Positions 32,745-41,800 of a DNA stretch of 42,868 nucleotides are shown here, piece after piece. Below the pieces are notes generated by a model. The model was not told where the DNA came from, did no database searches, and saw nothing but the letters and a program-made list of their open reading frames with translations. The position numbers and the translations under genes are program-made. The first letter of the stretch is position 1. Every line of letters begins with the position of its first letter. The DNA is from Fimivicinus intestinavium (GTDB taxonomy: Bacteria > Bacillota > Clostridia > Oscillospirales > Acutalibacteraceae): positions 1 to 42,868 of the forward strand of contig DVKY01000068.1 in assembly GCA_018715765.1 (NCBI GenBank). The letters are read 5' to 3'.

Positions 32745-34292
32745 ATGAGGGTTTTAACGGCCGCGCAGATACGCGCGGTTGAGGAGCGGGCAGTGGATAC
32801 GGGCCTTGATTATTTGCGCCTGATGGAAAACGCAGGCTCCGCCTGCGCGCGTTTCATCGCGGAGCAGGCGCAGATCAATGCGGAATCCGGCACGGCGGTA
32901 ACGGTGGTCTGCGGCAAGGGGAAAAACGGCGGCGACGGCTTTGTCATCGCCCGGAAGCTTTTTGACAAGGGCGCGCAGGTGAGCGTGGTGCTCGCCATGG
33001 GCCAGCCGGCAGCGGCAGACGCGCAGGAGATGTACACACGCATGGAAGCCTTGCCGGTGGATGTGGTATCTTATGACCGGCAGCGCGAGCTGGCGCTGGA
33101 GAAAATCCGCACAGCGCAGGTGCTGGTGGACGCCGTATTTGGCATTGGCTTTTATGGTGAGCCGAATGCGCAGATTGCGCAGCTGCTGGAAGAGATGTCC
33201 GCCTCACGGGCGATGAAGATCGCCGTCGATATGCCCAGCGGCGTCAACTGCGATGTCAGCCTTGCCCCGCGCTATGCTTTTCATGCGGATTATACCGCCG
33301 CAATTTCCACACTCAAGCCGGCGCATGTGCTCTATCCGGCCGCGGCCCTGAGCGGGCGGGTGAGTGTGGTGCGCATCGGTATTCCCGATAGCTGCTACAC
33401 AGATGAAGAGGAAATGCTTTTTTCCATTGAGGAGACTGCCGTGCGCTCCTGGTTTGCCCCGCGCGATCCAGTTTCCCACAAAGGGGATTACGGCCATCTG
33501 CTCAGCGTCTGTGGCAGCCGCAATATGCCGGGCGCCTCTGTGCTGGCGGCAAAGGGCGCGGTGGCCATGGGCGTTGGCCTGGTCACGGCCGCGTTCCCGG
33601 AGGGGGCGTACGCTGCGATTGCCTCCAAGCTGACGGAGCCGCTTCTCCTGCCACTCTATGCAAACCGGGAGGGGACATTTGCGCAGGCGGCCCTGCCGCC
33701 GCTTTGCACTGCATTGGAGAAGGCGAGCGCGGTGCTGATCGGCTGCGGGCTGGGCGTGAATGAGGATACGGCGTATCTGGTGCAGGAGCTCCTGGCAAAA
33801 GCCTCCTGCCCCGTGATCCTGGATGCGGACGGTATAAATATCGTTGCGGCGCATATAGATATGTTAAAAGCGGCGAAAGCGCCGCTGATCCTGACGCCCC
33901 ATCCGGGCGAAATGGCGAGGCTCTGCAACTGTACGGTTGCGGAAATCCAGGCGGATCGGGCGGGAACGGCGCGCCGTTTTGCACAGGAGCACGGTGTAAC
34001 GCTGGTGCTCAAGGGCGCAAATACCGTGATTGCGGATGGGCGCAGCGCGTCGCTGCTGGTCAACCGCACCGGCAACCCCGGCATGGCAAAGGGCGGCAGC
34101 GGCGATCTTCTGGCCGGTATGCTTGCCGCCCTTGCCGCGCAGGGCATGGAGCCGCTTCAGGCCGCAGCCGCTGCGGTTTATCTGCACGGCCTGGCGGGGG
34201 ATGCAGCGGCCCGGCGCTATTCCATGTGCGGCATGACGCCCACGCTTATGGCGCAGGAGCTGCCGCTGCTGCTCAAGGACTTTGCCGGATAG
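32745..34292 (+). CDS. nnr: Bifunctional NAD(P)H-hydrate epimerase / ADP-dependent dehydratase
   Basis: This 515-residue two-domain enzyme repairs hydrated NADH and NADPH. The N-terminal YjeF_N epimerase domain (1-215) shows MENAGSACARF, VVCGKGKNGGDGFVIAR and VDMPSGVNCD. The C-terminal ribokinase-like dehydratase (about 225-515) shows KGDYGHLLSVCGS, DADGINIV, LTPHPGEMARL and GNPGMAKGGSGDLLAGMLAAL. Both active sites look complete. AAGGGGG lies upstream of ATG 32745. Followed by a lipoprotein gene 40 bases later, probably in the same transcript. Confidence 0.95.
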   Translation: MRVLTAAQIRAVEERAVDTGLDYLRLMENAGSACARFIAEQAQINAESGTAVTVVCGKGKNGGDGFVIARKLFDKGAQVSVVLAMGQPAAADAQEMYTRMEALPVDVVSYDRQRELALEKIRTAQVLVDAVFGIGFYGEPNAQIAQLLEEMSASRAMKIAVDMPSGVNCDVSLAPRYAFHADYTAAISTLKPAHVLYPAAALSGRVSVVRIGIPDSCYTDEEEMLFSIEETAVRSWFAPRDPVSHKGDYGHLLSVCGSRNMPGASVLAAKGAVAMGVGLVTAAFPEGAYAAIASKLTEPLLLPLYANREGTFAQAALPPLCTALEKASAVLIGCGLGVNEDTAYLVQELLAKASCPVILDADGINIVAAHIDMLKAAKAPLILTPHPGEMARLCNCTVAEIQADRAGTARRFAQEHGVTLVLKGANTVIADGRSASLLVNRTGNPGMAKGGSGDLLAGMLAALAAQGMEPLQAAAAAVYLHGLAGDAAARRYSMCGMTPTLMAQELPLLLKDFAG

Positions 34293-34332
34293 AGAGCGCA
34301 GGCTGGCTGATTCGGAAGGGGATGACCGCTCA

Positions 34333-34863
34333 ATGAAGAAGGGAAAATGGCTGTGCCTGCTTCTGATACTTTTGCTGACGTTGCCTGCATGCGGCGGCGG
34401 GCAGGGAAAAGCAGATCAGCCGCCTGCCTTGCCAGAGCAGTTTGAGGCGGATATGACAGCCGTGATTTCGGAGCGGACCGTCAAGGCGCATATCGTGCGG
34501 CATGCACTGCTTTCCTGCGAGATTCAGATCACTGAACCACAAATGTTCCGCGGCGTTACGATTCTCTGGAATGGAGACTCCTACCGCGTGGAGTATAACG
34601 CGCTCGGTTTTGATATTGATCTGTCGCAATTTCCTCAGTCCGCCCTGGGAGCGGCTGTGGTGAATTCCATTGAAGCGCTTGCACGGCTGGAATCGTTTGA
34701 TATTTCGGAGCAGGACGGACGATGGCACTATCGCGGCGAGACAAAATCCGGCGCGTTTGAGCTGGTGCAGGATGGCGCGACTGGGGCGCTGCTGTCGGTC
34801 TCTGTTCCCTCCTGCAAGCTGGAGGCTACGTTTACCAATTTTACGCCGATAGAAGAGGATTGA
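34333..34863 (+). CDS. Hypothetical lipoprotein, LolA/GerS-like features
   Basis: This 176-residue protein has a clear lipoprotein signal (LLLILLLTLPAC, Cys near 22). The mature part is a series of short beta-strand-like segments (FRGVTILWNGDSYRVEYNALGFDIDL, read in pieces; WHYRGETKSGAFELVQDG; ATFTNF). That pattern, and the size, recall LolA-fold lipoproteins such as GerS of clostridial spores, but no diagnostic motif was seen and the link is a guess. AAGGGGATGA lies upstream. A strong terminator follows. Confidence 0.7.
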   Translation: MKKGKWLCLLLILLLTLPACGGGQGKADQPPALPEQFEADMTAVISERTVKAHIVRHALLSCEIQITEPQMFRGVTILWNGDSYRVEYNALGFDIDLSQFPQSALGAAVVNSIEALARLESFDISEQDGRWHYRGETKSGAFELVQDGATGALLSVSVPSCKLEATFTNFTPIEED

Positions 34864-34894
34864 GGCCCGGCTCTGCCGGAGCATGCTGCGTATG

Positions 34895-34934
34895 GCCCTG
34901 TGTGCGGGAAGAGCACCCGCACGCAGGGCTTTTT
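34895..34934 (+). terminator. Intrinsic terminator after the lipoprotein gene
   Basis: GCCCTGTGTGCGGG and CCCGCACGCAGGGC form a 14-pair stem (one G-U) around AAGAGCA, followed by TTTTT. It separates the NAD(P)HX repair transcript from the surface-polymer locus. Confidence 0.92.
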
Positions 34935-35066
34935 ATCAGGTCGCCTTTCTTGCAAAATGGGTGAGAAATTTCTGTTCAAAGGCGTAAAAAGGGCGGCAGC
35001 TTTGAGGCTCTTTTCGTTTTATTTGCACGTTTTTCAACGGCATGCCGTATTGTATGGACAAACTAC

Positions 35067-35095
35067 TTGTAAAATCAGGATAAAAAGATTATAAT
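35067..35095 (+). promoter_or_regulatory. Promoter of the surface-polymer locus
   Basis: TTGTAA (35067-35072) and a perfect TATAAT (35090-35095) are 17 bases apart. The leader to the first start codon is about 134 nt and contains a hairpin at 35162-35180. No other feature was seen in 34935-35066. Confidence 0.75.
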
Positions 35096-35161
35096 AAAGC
35101 GTAAAACTGCCTGAGTAGGCGCGCTTTGTTTAGTGGAAAAAACATCAGAACGGCAATACCG

Positions 35162-35192
35162 GCGCCTGTTTTGCAGGCGCGGCTGTCCTTTT
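35162..35192 (+). terminator. Leader hairpin, possible attenuator
   Basis: GCGCCTG and CAGGCGC form a perfect seven-base-pair stem around TTTTG; GGCTGTCCTTTTCG follows. The T-run is short and displaced. It sits in the leader of the polymer operon and could be an attenuator or processing site. Confidence 0.35.
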
Positions 35193-35235
35193 CGAGCCTG
35201 TGACGCCTGCCGCTCAGGAAAGGGATGATCGTGGA

Positions 35236-35967
35236 ATGCGTGTTTCGGTTGCGATGGCTGCCTATCATGGCGAGGCCTACATAGAGGCGCAGTTGGCGTC
35301 TATCCTGCCGCAGCTGGGCCCGGAGGACGAAGTGATCGTATCCGACGATTGCCCTGGCGGAAAAACAGAGGAGATTGTGCGCCGTATGGCGGCGGCGGAC
35401 GAACGGATTCGTTATGTAGCGGGGCCGGGGCGCGGCGTTCTGGCAAACTTTGCGCAGGCGATCTCCCTGTGCGGCGGGGATGTGATTTTTCTCAGCGATC
35501 AGGACGATATTTGGCTTCCGGATAAGGCGGTAAAGGTGAAAGAGGCAATTGAAAACGGCGCTTTGCTCGTGCTGCACGACGCCTGTGTGACAGACGCAGA
35601 CCTGCATCCGGTGGAGCCGTCTTTTTTTGCTGCTCACGGATCAAAACCAGGCCTTTGGAGCAATCTGCTCAGAAATTCGTTTATGGGCTGCTGTATGGCG
35701 TTCCGTCGGGAGCTGTGCAGGGCGATTCTGCCTTTCCCGGAGGATATTCCGATGCATGATCAGTGGATCGGCCTGATTGCCACCCGCCGGGGCCATGTCG
35801 CTTTCCTGAAGGAACCTTTGCTGCTTTACCGTAGACATGGCGGGAATGTGACGGGCGGCAGCGCCTCTTTTGCCGCCAGGCTGCGCTGGCGGTGGAAGCT
35901 GTCTGCTCGGCTGCTGGAGCGCTTTTCCCTTCTTGCACGGGAAAATGAAGAGACTGGGAATGGATAA
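35236..35967 (+). CDS. GT2 glycosyltransferase, rhamnosyltransferase-like
   Basis: This 243-residue GT-A enzyme starts MRVSVAMAAYHGEAYIEAQL. SDDCPGG stands at the nucleotide-binding loop, and LSDQDDIWLPDK carries the metal-binding acidic cluster typical of bacterial rhamnosyl- and related transferases. HDQWIGLIA follows with LLLYRRHGGNVTGG. There is no membrane helix, so it acts on a lipid-linked precursor at the cytoplasmic face. AGGAAAGGG lies about 11 bases upstream of ATG 35236; GTG 35200 is an unlikely longer start. First gene of the polymer locus. Confidence 0.88.
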   Translation: MRVSVAMAAYHGEAYIEAQLASILPQLGPEDEVIVSDDCPGGKTEEIVRRMAAADERIRYVAGPGRGVLANFAQAISLCGGDVIFLSDQDDIWLPDKAVKVKEAIENGALLVLHDACVTDADLHPVEPSFFAAHGSKPGLWSNLLRNSFMGCCMAFRRELCRAILPFPEDIPMHDQWIGLIATRRGHVAFLKEPLLLYRRHGGNVTGGSASFAARLRWRWKLSARLLERFSLLARENEETGNG

Positions 35968-36035
35968 CGAAAGGGGTCGGTGGGCTGATTGGCGGCTCCT
36001 ATCGCCTGCTGATGTGAAAGGAACGAACATAACGT

Positions 36036-36821
36036 ATGGAAGAATATACAGTGTCGGGCTGTATTGTCACGCATAATAACCGAAAATGTATCCTGAAAGC
36101 GGTGGAAACTTTTTTTCAGTTTACGAAAGGTGTGCGCAACCATCTCTATATTGTGGATAACGATTCTACGGACGATACGCTCGCATTGCTGCACCAGCAT
36201 TTCCCGGCGGATCGCTTTCCCAATCTGGAAATTTTGGAGGAGAAGCAGAATCACGGCTTTGGCGGCGGGCATAATCTGGTGCTGCCCCGGCTCTCCTCCA
36301 AATATCACGCGATTATCAACCCGGATATTTTTCTCAGGGACGATGTGTTGACAAAAATGGCGCGTTATATGGATGAGCATGAGGAGGTTGGTCTGCTCTC
36401 GCCGCGCATCTGTTTCCCGGATGGGCGCGAACAGATTCTGGGGCGGCGCAACCCATCCCTGCGTTATCTGATTGCCAGCCGGTTCCGGCGGGACGACGCG
36501 GAGAACCCCACGCTGCGCGAATACGCGATGCTAGACGAAGGCGCGGATCATCCCTTTGAGATCGAGAACGCTTCCGGCTGCTTCATGCTGCTGCGCACCT
36601 CTGTCTTTGAGCAGGTCGGCGGCTTTGACCCGCGCTATTTTATGTATTTTGAGGATGCCGATCTCACGCGTACCATTCGGAAATACGCGAAAGCCGTCTG
36701 CTATCCTCTTGTCACTGTCTATCATGCATGGGAGCGCGGCAGTGCGCATAACACAAGGCTTTTTTTGATCCACGTGCATTCCATGCTGTCTTATTTCACG
36801 AAATGGTTCGGCCGCAAATAG
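36036..36821 (+). CDS. GT2 glycosyltransferase (WbbL-like)
   Basis: This 261-residue GT-A enzyme shows VSGCIVTHNNRKCI, VDNDSTDDT, the QNHGFGGGHN segment and INPDIFL at the metal site. FEIENASGCFMLLRTSVFEQVGGFDPRYFMYFEDADL is the acceptor/catalytic half (quoted in parts: ASGCFMLLR, GGFDPRYFMYFEDADL). This pattern is that of WbbL-like rhamnosyltransferases. AAAGGA is about 12 bases before the ATG. 68 bases after the first GT and 37 before the permease, so the genes form one operon. Confidence 0.9.
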   Translation: MEEYTVSGCIVTHNNRKCILKAVETFFQFTKGVRNHLYIVDNDSTDDTLALLHQHFPADRFPNLEILEEKQNHGFGGGHNLVLPRLSSKYHAIINPDIFLRDDVLTKMARYMDEHEEVGLLSPRICFPDGREQILGRRNPSLRYLIASRFRRDDAENPTLREYAMLDEGADHPFEIENASGCFMLLRTSVFEQVGGFDPRYFMYFEDADLTRTIRKYAKAVCYPLVTVYHAWERGSAHNTRLFLIHVHSMLSYFTKWFGRK

Positions 36822-36858
36822 GCGGAGAGAATATTTTGAGAAGAAACGAGGCGTTTTT

Positions 36859-37719
36859 ATGACTGCTACACCTGCGGCCTCCCCGGCGGGAAAGCCGGCA
36901 CGCCCCCCGCGTAAAAAATATTTTAAAAATTTTATGAAATACCGCTACCTCCTACAGGAGCTGGTGAATAAAAACATCAAGCTGCAATACCGCAACTCTG
37001 TGCTGGGCTTATTTTGGACCTTTTTGCAGCCGCTGCTCACGATGATCGTGTTGAGCCTGGTGTTTGGGCAGATTTTCGGCCATGATGAAACGCGGATTCT
37101 CAATTACCCCACCTATTTGCTGTGCGGCCGCCTGCTCTATGAATTTTACACGCAGGCCACAAAAAAGTCGATGCGCTCCATCCTTGGCAATGCTTCGATT
37201 ATTAAGAAGGTCTATGTGCCAAAATATATTTACCCGCTTTCCAATATTATCTCAACGTTTGTAACCTTCCTGATCTCTCTGACAGTGCTGGCCGTGGTCA
37301 TGGGTTATTTCATGATTTTTACCGACACGAAAATGCATCTGACGCCTTATGTTTTTCTGGCTGTCGTCCCTATTTTAATCCTTCTGATCCTGTGCATGGG
37401 TGTCGGGATGATCCTGGCGACAATGCATGTGTTCTTCCGGGATGTGGAATATCTCTACGATGTGTTCTGTATGCTGCTGTTTTATCTGACGCCGATTTTT
37501 TATCAGGTTGACCAGCTCCAGCTGGAGGTATGGATGAAATACGCCCTGATGGCGAATCCGCTGTATTCGCTTGTATCCATGTTCCGCTCCTGCGTGCTGT
37601 TTGGTGAGATGTGGAACTGGAACTGGTTTTATTATTCCCTCGGCTTCAGCCTTGTAATGCTCCTGATCGGGTTTTATGTGTTCTACAGGAATCAGGATAA
37701 ATTTATCTTACATATTTAG
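36859..37719 (+). CDS. ABC-2 type polysaccharide/teichoic-acid export permease (Wzm/TagG-like)
   Basis: This 286-residue permease has about six membrane helices. The cytoplasmic start KYRYLLQELVNKNIKLQYRNS is followed by VLGLFWTFLQPLLTMIVLSLVFG, the ABC2_membrane entry. ATMHVFFRDVEYLYDV and LTPIFYQVDQL are the family's later signatures. A Pro/Ala-rich 20-residue head precedes it. It moves a lipid-linked wall polymer across the membrane with the ATPase encoded 12 bases downstream. Confidence 0.92.
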   Translation: MTATPAASPAGKPARPPRKKYFKNFMKYRYLLQELVNKNIKLQYRNSVLGLFWTFLQPLLTMIVLSLVFGQIFGHDETRILNYPTYLLCGRLLYEFYTQATKKSMRSILGNASIIKKVYVPKYIYPLSNIISTFVTFLISLTVLAVVMGYFMIFTDTKMHLTPYVFLAVVPILILLILCMGVGMILATMHVFFRDVEYLYDVFCMLLFYLTPIFYQVDQLQLEVWMKYALMANPLYSLVSMFRSCVLFGEMWNWNWFYYSLGFSLVMLLIGFYVFYRNQDKFILHI

Positions 37720-37731
37720 GAGGCGAAGCAG

Positions 37732-38475
37732 GTGGGGACTCCAGCCATCGAGGTTGACAATGTCAGCATGATGTTTAACCTCAATAAAGAGAAAATTGAT
37801 AATCTGAAAGAGTATGTCATTAAATTTCTAACCCGTAAGCTGCATTTTACTGAATTTTGGGCGCTGCGGGATATCTCCTTTACCCTCCAGAGGGGGGAGC
37901 GGCTTGGCGTGCTGGGCTTTAACGGGGCCGGCAAGAGCACGCTGCTTAAGGTGCTCTCCGGCGTGATGAAGCCTACCAAGGGCACGGTGACGGTGCATGG
38001 CACGATTGCCCCGCTGCTGGAGCTCGGCGCAGGCTTTGACATGAACTATACGGGCAAGGAAAACATCTTTTTATACGGCGCGACGATGGGCTTTTCCCGC
38101 AAGTTTATGGAGACAAAATATGATGAAATTCTGGAATTCTCCGAGTTGCAGGAGTTTATCGACGTGCCCATGAAAAACTATTCTTCTGGTATGCGCGCGC
38201 GCCTCGGCTTTGCAGTAGCTACGGTTGTCGAGCCGGAGATATTGATCCTGGACGAGGTTCTTTCCGTCGGAGACGCCAAGTTCCGTCAGAAGAGCGAGGC
38301 GAAGATACAACGTATGTTTGATAAGGGGACGACGGTTGTGTTTGTCTCCCACAATACTGATCAGGTGCGCCGCATCTGTAACCGGGCGATCCTCCTGCAA
38401 AAGGGGAAGATTATCGCCCAGGGGACGACCGATGAGGTCTGCGCCATTTACGATGAGATGATCCGCAAGAAATAA
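37732..38475 (+). CDS. ABC transporter ATPase for surface polymer export (Wzt/TagH-like)
   Basis: This 247-residue ATPase has Walker A GFNGAGKSTLL (N64 to T70, K68), signature YSSGMRARL, Walker B LILDEVLSVGD with D174-E175, and a switch His in VSHNTDQV. Characteristic LLELGAGFDMNYTGKENI marks the polysaccharide/teichoic acid exporter group. It has only the core domain: no C-terminal carbohydrate-binding domain (Wzt-C) or TagH tail. GTG start with AGGAGG eight bases upstream, overlapping the permease stop. Confidence 0.94.
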   Translation: MGTPAIEVDNVSMMFNLNKEKIDNLKEYVIKFLTRKLHFTEFWALRDISFTLQRGERLGVLGFNGAGKSTLLKVLSGVMKPTKGTVTVHGTIAPLLELGAGFDMNYTGKENIFLYGATMGFSRKFMETKYDEILEFSELQEFIDVPMKNYSSGMRARLGFAVATVVEPEILILDEVLSVGDAKFRQKSEAKIQRMFDKGTTVVFVSHNTDQVRRICNRAILLQKGKIIAQGTTDEVCAIYDEMIRKK

Positions 38476-38480
38476 CGGCT

Positions 38481-38513
38481 CAGGCCGCCTGTGTTCCAGA
38501 TGCAGGCGGCCTG
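38481..38513 (+). other. Strong hairpin between ATPase gene and tarI
   Basis: CAGGCCGCCTG and CAGGCGGCCTG form a perfect 11-base-pair stem around an 11-base loop, six bases after the ATPase stop codon. No T-run follows, so it is more likely an RNA-stability or processing hairpin than a full terminator. Confidence 0.5.
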
Positions 38514-38557
38514 ATGGGAATTTACGTTGTTCAAATACAGAAAGGATTGTGGTTTTA

Positions 38558-39274
38558 ATGGTTTTTGCGGTCGTGCTGGCCGGCGGCGTCGGCAGCCGGA
38601 TGGGGAACACGCAGACCCCGAAGCAGTATCTGCACCTCGGCAGTAAGCCGATCATTGTGCATACGGTAGAAAAATTTTATGTCAACTCCGCCTTTGAAAA
38701 GGTGATCGTCCTCTGCCCGAAGGCGTGGATTGCGCATACGCGCAATATGCTGGCAAAAAGCCTTGGGCAGACGGATCGTGTGGAGGTGATCGAGGGCGGC
38801 GCTTCCCGCAATGATACGGTTTACCGTGCCCTTTGCCATATTGAGGCGCATTACGGCCTGGATGAGGATACGCTCATTGTCACGCATGACGCTGTCCGCC
38901 CCTTTGTGACGCACCGCATCATTGCAGAGAATATCGCTGCGGCGAAGGCGTTCGGCGCGTGCGATACGGTTATCCCCGCCACGGATACGATTGTGGAAAG
39001 CGGGGACGGTGCCTCCATTACTGATATCCCGCCCCGTTCGAGAATGTATCAGGGGCAAACGCCGCAGTCCTTCCAGGGCAAAAAACTCAAGGAGGTTTAT
39101 GAGAGCCTCTCGCAGGAGGAGAAGGACAGCCTCACAGACGCCTGCAAGATCTTTGTGATGAAGGGGCTGCCGGTGCATCTGGTGGAAGGGGAGGTTTTTA
39201 ACATCAAAATCACCTACCCCTACGATTTGAAGGTCGCTCAAACGCTGCTGGGGGGAGATGCGCTAGATGATTAA
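38558..39274 (+). CDS. tarI: D-ribitol-5-phosphate cytidylyltransferase TarI
   Basis: This 238-residue IspD/TarI-family enzyme makes CDP-ribitol from CTP and ribitol-5-phosphate. VVLAGGVGSRMG (nucleotide loop), TPKQYLHLGSKPII, GGASRNDTVYRAL, THDAVRPFVT and YQGQTPQSF are all present. Adjacent TarJ argues for the ribitol substrate rather than the isoprenoid (IspD) reaction. ATG 38558 follows GAAAGGA by about 11 bases. The end overlaps tarJ by eight bases. Confidence 0.9.
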   Translation: MVFAVVLAGGVGSRMGNTQTPKQYLHLGSKPIIVHTVEKFYVNSAFEKVIVLCPKAWIAHTRNMLAKSLGQTDRVEVIEGGASRNDTVYRALCHIEAHYGLDEDTLIVTHDAVRPFVTHRIIAENIAAAKAFGACDTVIPATDTIVESGDGASITDIPPRSRMYQGQTPQSFQGKKLKEVYESLSQEEKDSLTDACKIFVMKGLPVHLVEGEVFNIKITYPYDLKVAQTLLGGDALDD

Positions 39275-40292
39275 TGCGGTTTATCAGTTGATCGCTCCCC
39301 GGATGATCGACGTCACCTATCAGGAGCTGCGGCTGACGGAGGACCGGATTCTCATCCGGCCGCTCTATCTTTCAATCTGCCATGCGGATCAGCGGTATTA
39401 TCAGGGCATGCGCTCGGAGGCCGCCCTGAAGGCGAAGCTGCCGATGGCGCTCATCCATGAGTGTGTGGCGGAGGTTGTGTTCGACCCGACGGGAACGTTC
39501 CAGGTGGGCGATCATGTGATCCCGATCCCCAACACACCGACGCAGACGGATGATTTTGTGGCGGAGAATTATCTGCGTTCCAGCCACTTCCGTTCCAGCG
39601 GATACGACGGCTTTTTGCAGGATTATGTGCTGATGCGGCCGGATCGTTTGATCCCGGCCTCCAAAAATGTACCGCTGCAGGTTTCCTCCTTCACGGAGTT
39701 AATTAGCGTCAGCCGCCATACGATTTCCCGGTTCGATGCCATCGCCCACGGGCGGCGCAGCCGGATCGGCGTTTGGGGGGATGGAAACCTGGGCTTTTTC
39801 ACTGCCCTGCTGCTGCATTACCTCTATCCGGAGACACAGCTCTATATTTTTGGCACAGTGGAGGAAAAGCTCGCTTACTTCACCTTTGCGCAGGAGACCT
39901 TTCTGGTGGATCATCTGGATGAGGATGTGTGCGTAGATCATGCCTTTGAGTGCGTGGGCGGCGCAGGCTCGCGCAGCGCGATCAATCAGATCATTGACCA
40001 CATCAATCCCGAGGGCACGATCGCCATCATGGGCGTCTCTGAAAACTTTGTGGAGATCAATACCCGCATGATGCTGGAAAAAGGCCTGCGCATGTTTGGC
40101 AGCAGCCGCAGCGGGCGAAAGGATTTTTTACAGACCGTGGAGCTGCTCGACCGCTATGAGGAGCTTGGCCATTATTTTGAAAACCTTGTGGGCGCGCAGG
40201 TGGATGTACGGGAAATCACGGATATCCATCGGGCGTTTGATCTTGATTTTAATCGAAATTTTGGGAAAACTGTTTTAAAATGGGATAAATAA
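39267..40292 (+). CDS. tarJ: Ribulose-5-phosphate reductase TarJ
   Basis: This 341-residue member of the zinc-dependent alcohol dehydrogenase superfamily reduces ribulose-5-phosphate to ribitol-5-phosphate with NADPH. LSICHADQRYYQG holds the N-terminal Cys and His near 38-40, HECVAEVVFDP the second part, and IGVWGDGNLGFF the cofactor loop. DHAFECVGGAGSRSAI and IMGVSENFVEINTRMMLEKGL are TarJ-like. Overlap with tarI indicates the two make CDP-ribitol together for a ribitol-phosphate polymer. Confidence 0.92.
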   Translation: MINAVYQLIAPRMIDVTYQELRLTEDRILIRPLYLSICHADQRYYQGMRSEAALKAKLPMALIHECVAEVVFDPTGTFQVGDHVIPIPNTPTQTDDFVAENYLRSSHFRSSGYDGFLQDYVLMRPDRLIPASKNVPLQVSSFTELISVSRHTISRFDAIAHGRRSRIGVWGDGNLGFFTALLLHYLYPETQLYIFGTVEEKLAYFTFAQETFLVDHLDEDVCVDHAFECVGGAGSRSAINQIIDHINPEGTIAIMGVSENFVEINTRMMLEKGLRMFGSSRSGRKDFLQTVELLDRYEELGHYFENLVGAQVDVREITDIHRAFDLDFNRNFGKTVLKWDK

Positions 40293-40372
40293 CGGGCGGG
40301 GTGCGCTGCGGACACATGCGGATGCGTCTTTGGCAGCGCGCCCTACCTGCGCTTTCATCCAGGAAGGGAGAG

Positions 40373-41731
40373 ATGTGCTTGCAGCCGAAAGTTTCTGTCG
40401 TTATCCCGGCCTATAATGCGCAGCAATACCTGCGGGAAACGCTGGACTGCCTGGTCGCGCAGACGCTGTGTGAGCTGGAGGTGCTTGTGATTGACGACGG
40501 CTCTGTAGATGAAACGCCGGAGATACTGCGGGAATACGGTGAGAGCTATCCGTTCTTCCGCGCGATCCGTCAGGAAAACGCCGGCGTCTCAGCCGCGCGC
40601 AACCGCGGCATTCAGGAGGCGGCTGGGGAGTATCTTTATTTTCTGGATGCCGACGATCTGATCGAGCCGGATACGCTTGAACGGCTCTATGACACGGCGC
40701 GGCGCCATGATGCGCAGCTGGTGATCTGCAAAATCCAGAATTTCAGCAGGACGGGTACGAGCTGGCAGGAGCACGCCGGCCTCCTTTCAGAGAGGGAAGC
40801 GATCGACGCCTGTGATTATGACCTGCTTTGGAATTATTTGGTTGGCAATAAGCTGTATCAAACGCGGCATTTGAAGGAGAGCGGCGTCCGGTTCCCGCCT
40901 CTGCGCTATTCGGAGGACGGCGCGTTTAATATGCGCTATGCCTATTGCTGCACGCGTATCTGCGGCTGTGCGGATGTATGGCTGCGCTACCGCAGGCGGG
41001 TTGCCTCGGAAGGCTTTTCGGTCAGCCAGACGATCAGCCTGCCGCTGCTGAAGGATTACATGGCCGCGAATGAAATGATTTATGAGGCCGCTGCTCAGCT
41101 GCTGCGGCAGCCGCGCCCCGGCGTAGATCGGGAAGCCTATCTCGAGGAAATTCTCTATAAAACGGCTTATGTCCTGATCGCGCAGTTTTACCGGCTGTTT
41201 TGGAAGGCGGAGGAGGATTGTATCGCCTATATCGCCCAGTCGCTGCAGGGGCTGCGGGAGCGGATGGGCGAGCGGCGATTCCAGGAACTGTGCGCGTTTA
41301 ACAGCGATATCGAGGTGAGCAGCCTCATTACCGATAAAGCGGTGATGGCTGAGAATCCGCGCGTTTCGTTTTTTATCACGGCCCGGGGCTCACAGGAGCA
41401 GATGGAGGCGTTGTTTGATTCCATTTTTTTGCAGTCCATGCCCTGCTTTGAAGTGTTCGTGCGGCAATCGACGGCGGATGCCGGCCTGATCCCGGATCAA
41501 TGGGCAAGGTGCGAAAACCTGCATATTCTTCCGGATCGCGGCTTCCTATCTGCGGCCAGAAAACGTTCGCGCGCCCGCCTGCATGCCCGCCTGCGAACGT
41601 GCGACGCGCTCGATACGCGCCTGCTTCGTTTCCTTTACCGCTTCCCCATGCCGGAGGGGATCAAACAAGCGGCGTTCGGCACGCTGGTGCGTGCCCTGAT
41701 CCTCTATTTCCGCCGGCAGAACACGGCCTGA
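40373..41731 (+). CDS. GT2 glycosyltransferase with degenerate second domain
   Basis: This 452-residue protein has an intact N-terminal GT-A domain (KVSVVIPAYNAQQYLRETLD, VIDDGSVDET, NAGVSAARNRGI, FLDADDLIEPDTL). A helical linker follows. Residues about 325-365 (RVSFFITARGSQEQMEALFD) again resemble the first strand-helix of a GT2 domain, but the rest is lost; the tail is Arg-rich. ATG 40373 or TTG 40379 can use AGGAAGGGAG. Role: adds sugar to the polymer or its linker; donor unknown. Confidence 0.85.
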   Translation: MCLQPKVSVVIPAYNAQQYLRETLDCLVAQTLCELEVLVIDDGSVDETPEILREYGESYPFFRAIRQENAGVSAARNRGIQEAAGEYLYFLDADDLIEPDTLERLYDTARRHDAQLVICKIQNFSRTGTSWQEHAGLLSEREAIDACDYDLLWNYLVGNKLYQTRHLKESGVRFPPLRYSEDGAFNMRYAYCCTRICGCADVWLRYRRRVASEGFSVSQTISLPLLKDYMAANEMIYEAAAQLLRQPRPGVDREAYLEEILYKTAYVLIAQFYRLFWKAEEDCIAYIAQSLQGLRERMGERRFQELCAFNSDIEVSSLITDKAVMAENPRVSFFITARGSQEQMEALFDSIFLQSMPCFEVFVRQSTADAGLIPDQWARCENLHILPDRGFLSAARKRSRARLHARLRTCDALDTRLLRFLYRFPMPEGIKQAAFGTLVRALILYFRRQNTA

Positions 41732-41800
41732 CAAAATTCGGATGCCGCATGGCAGTGGCGGCAGTATGGTTTTCATTGAGGATGGAACGGAGCGATATTC

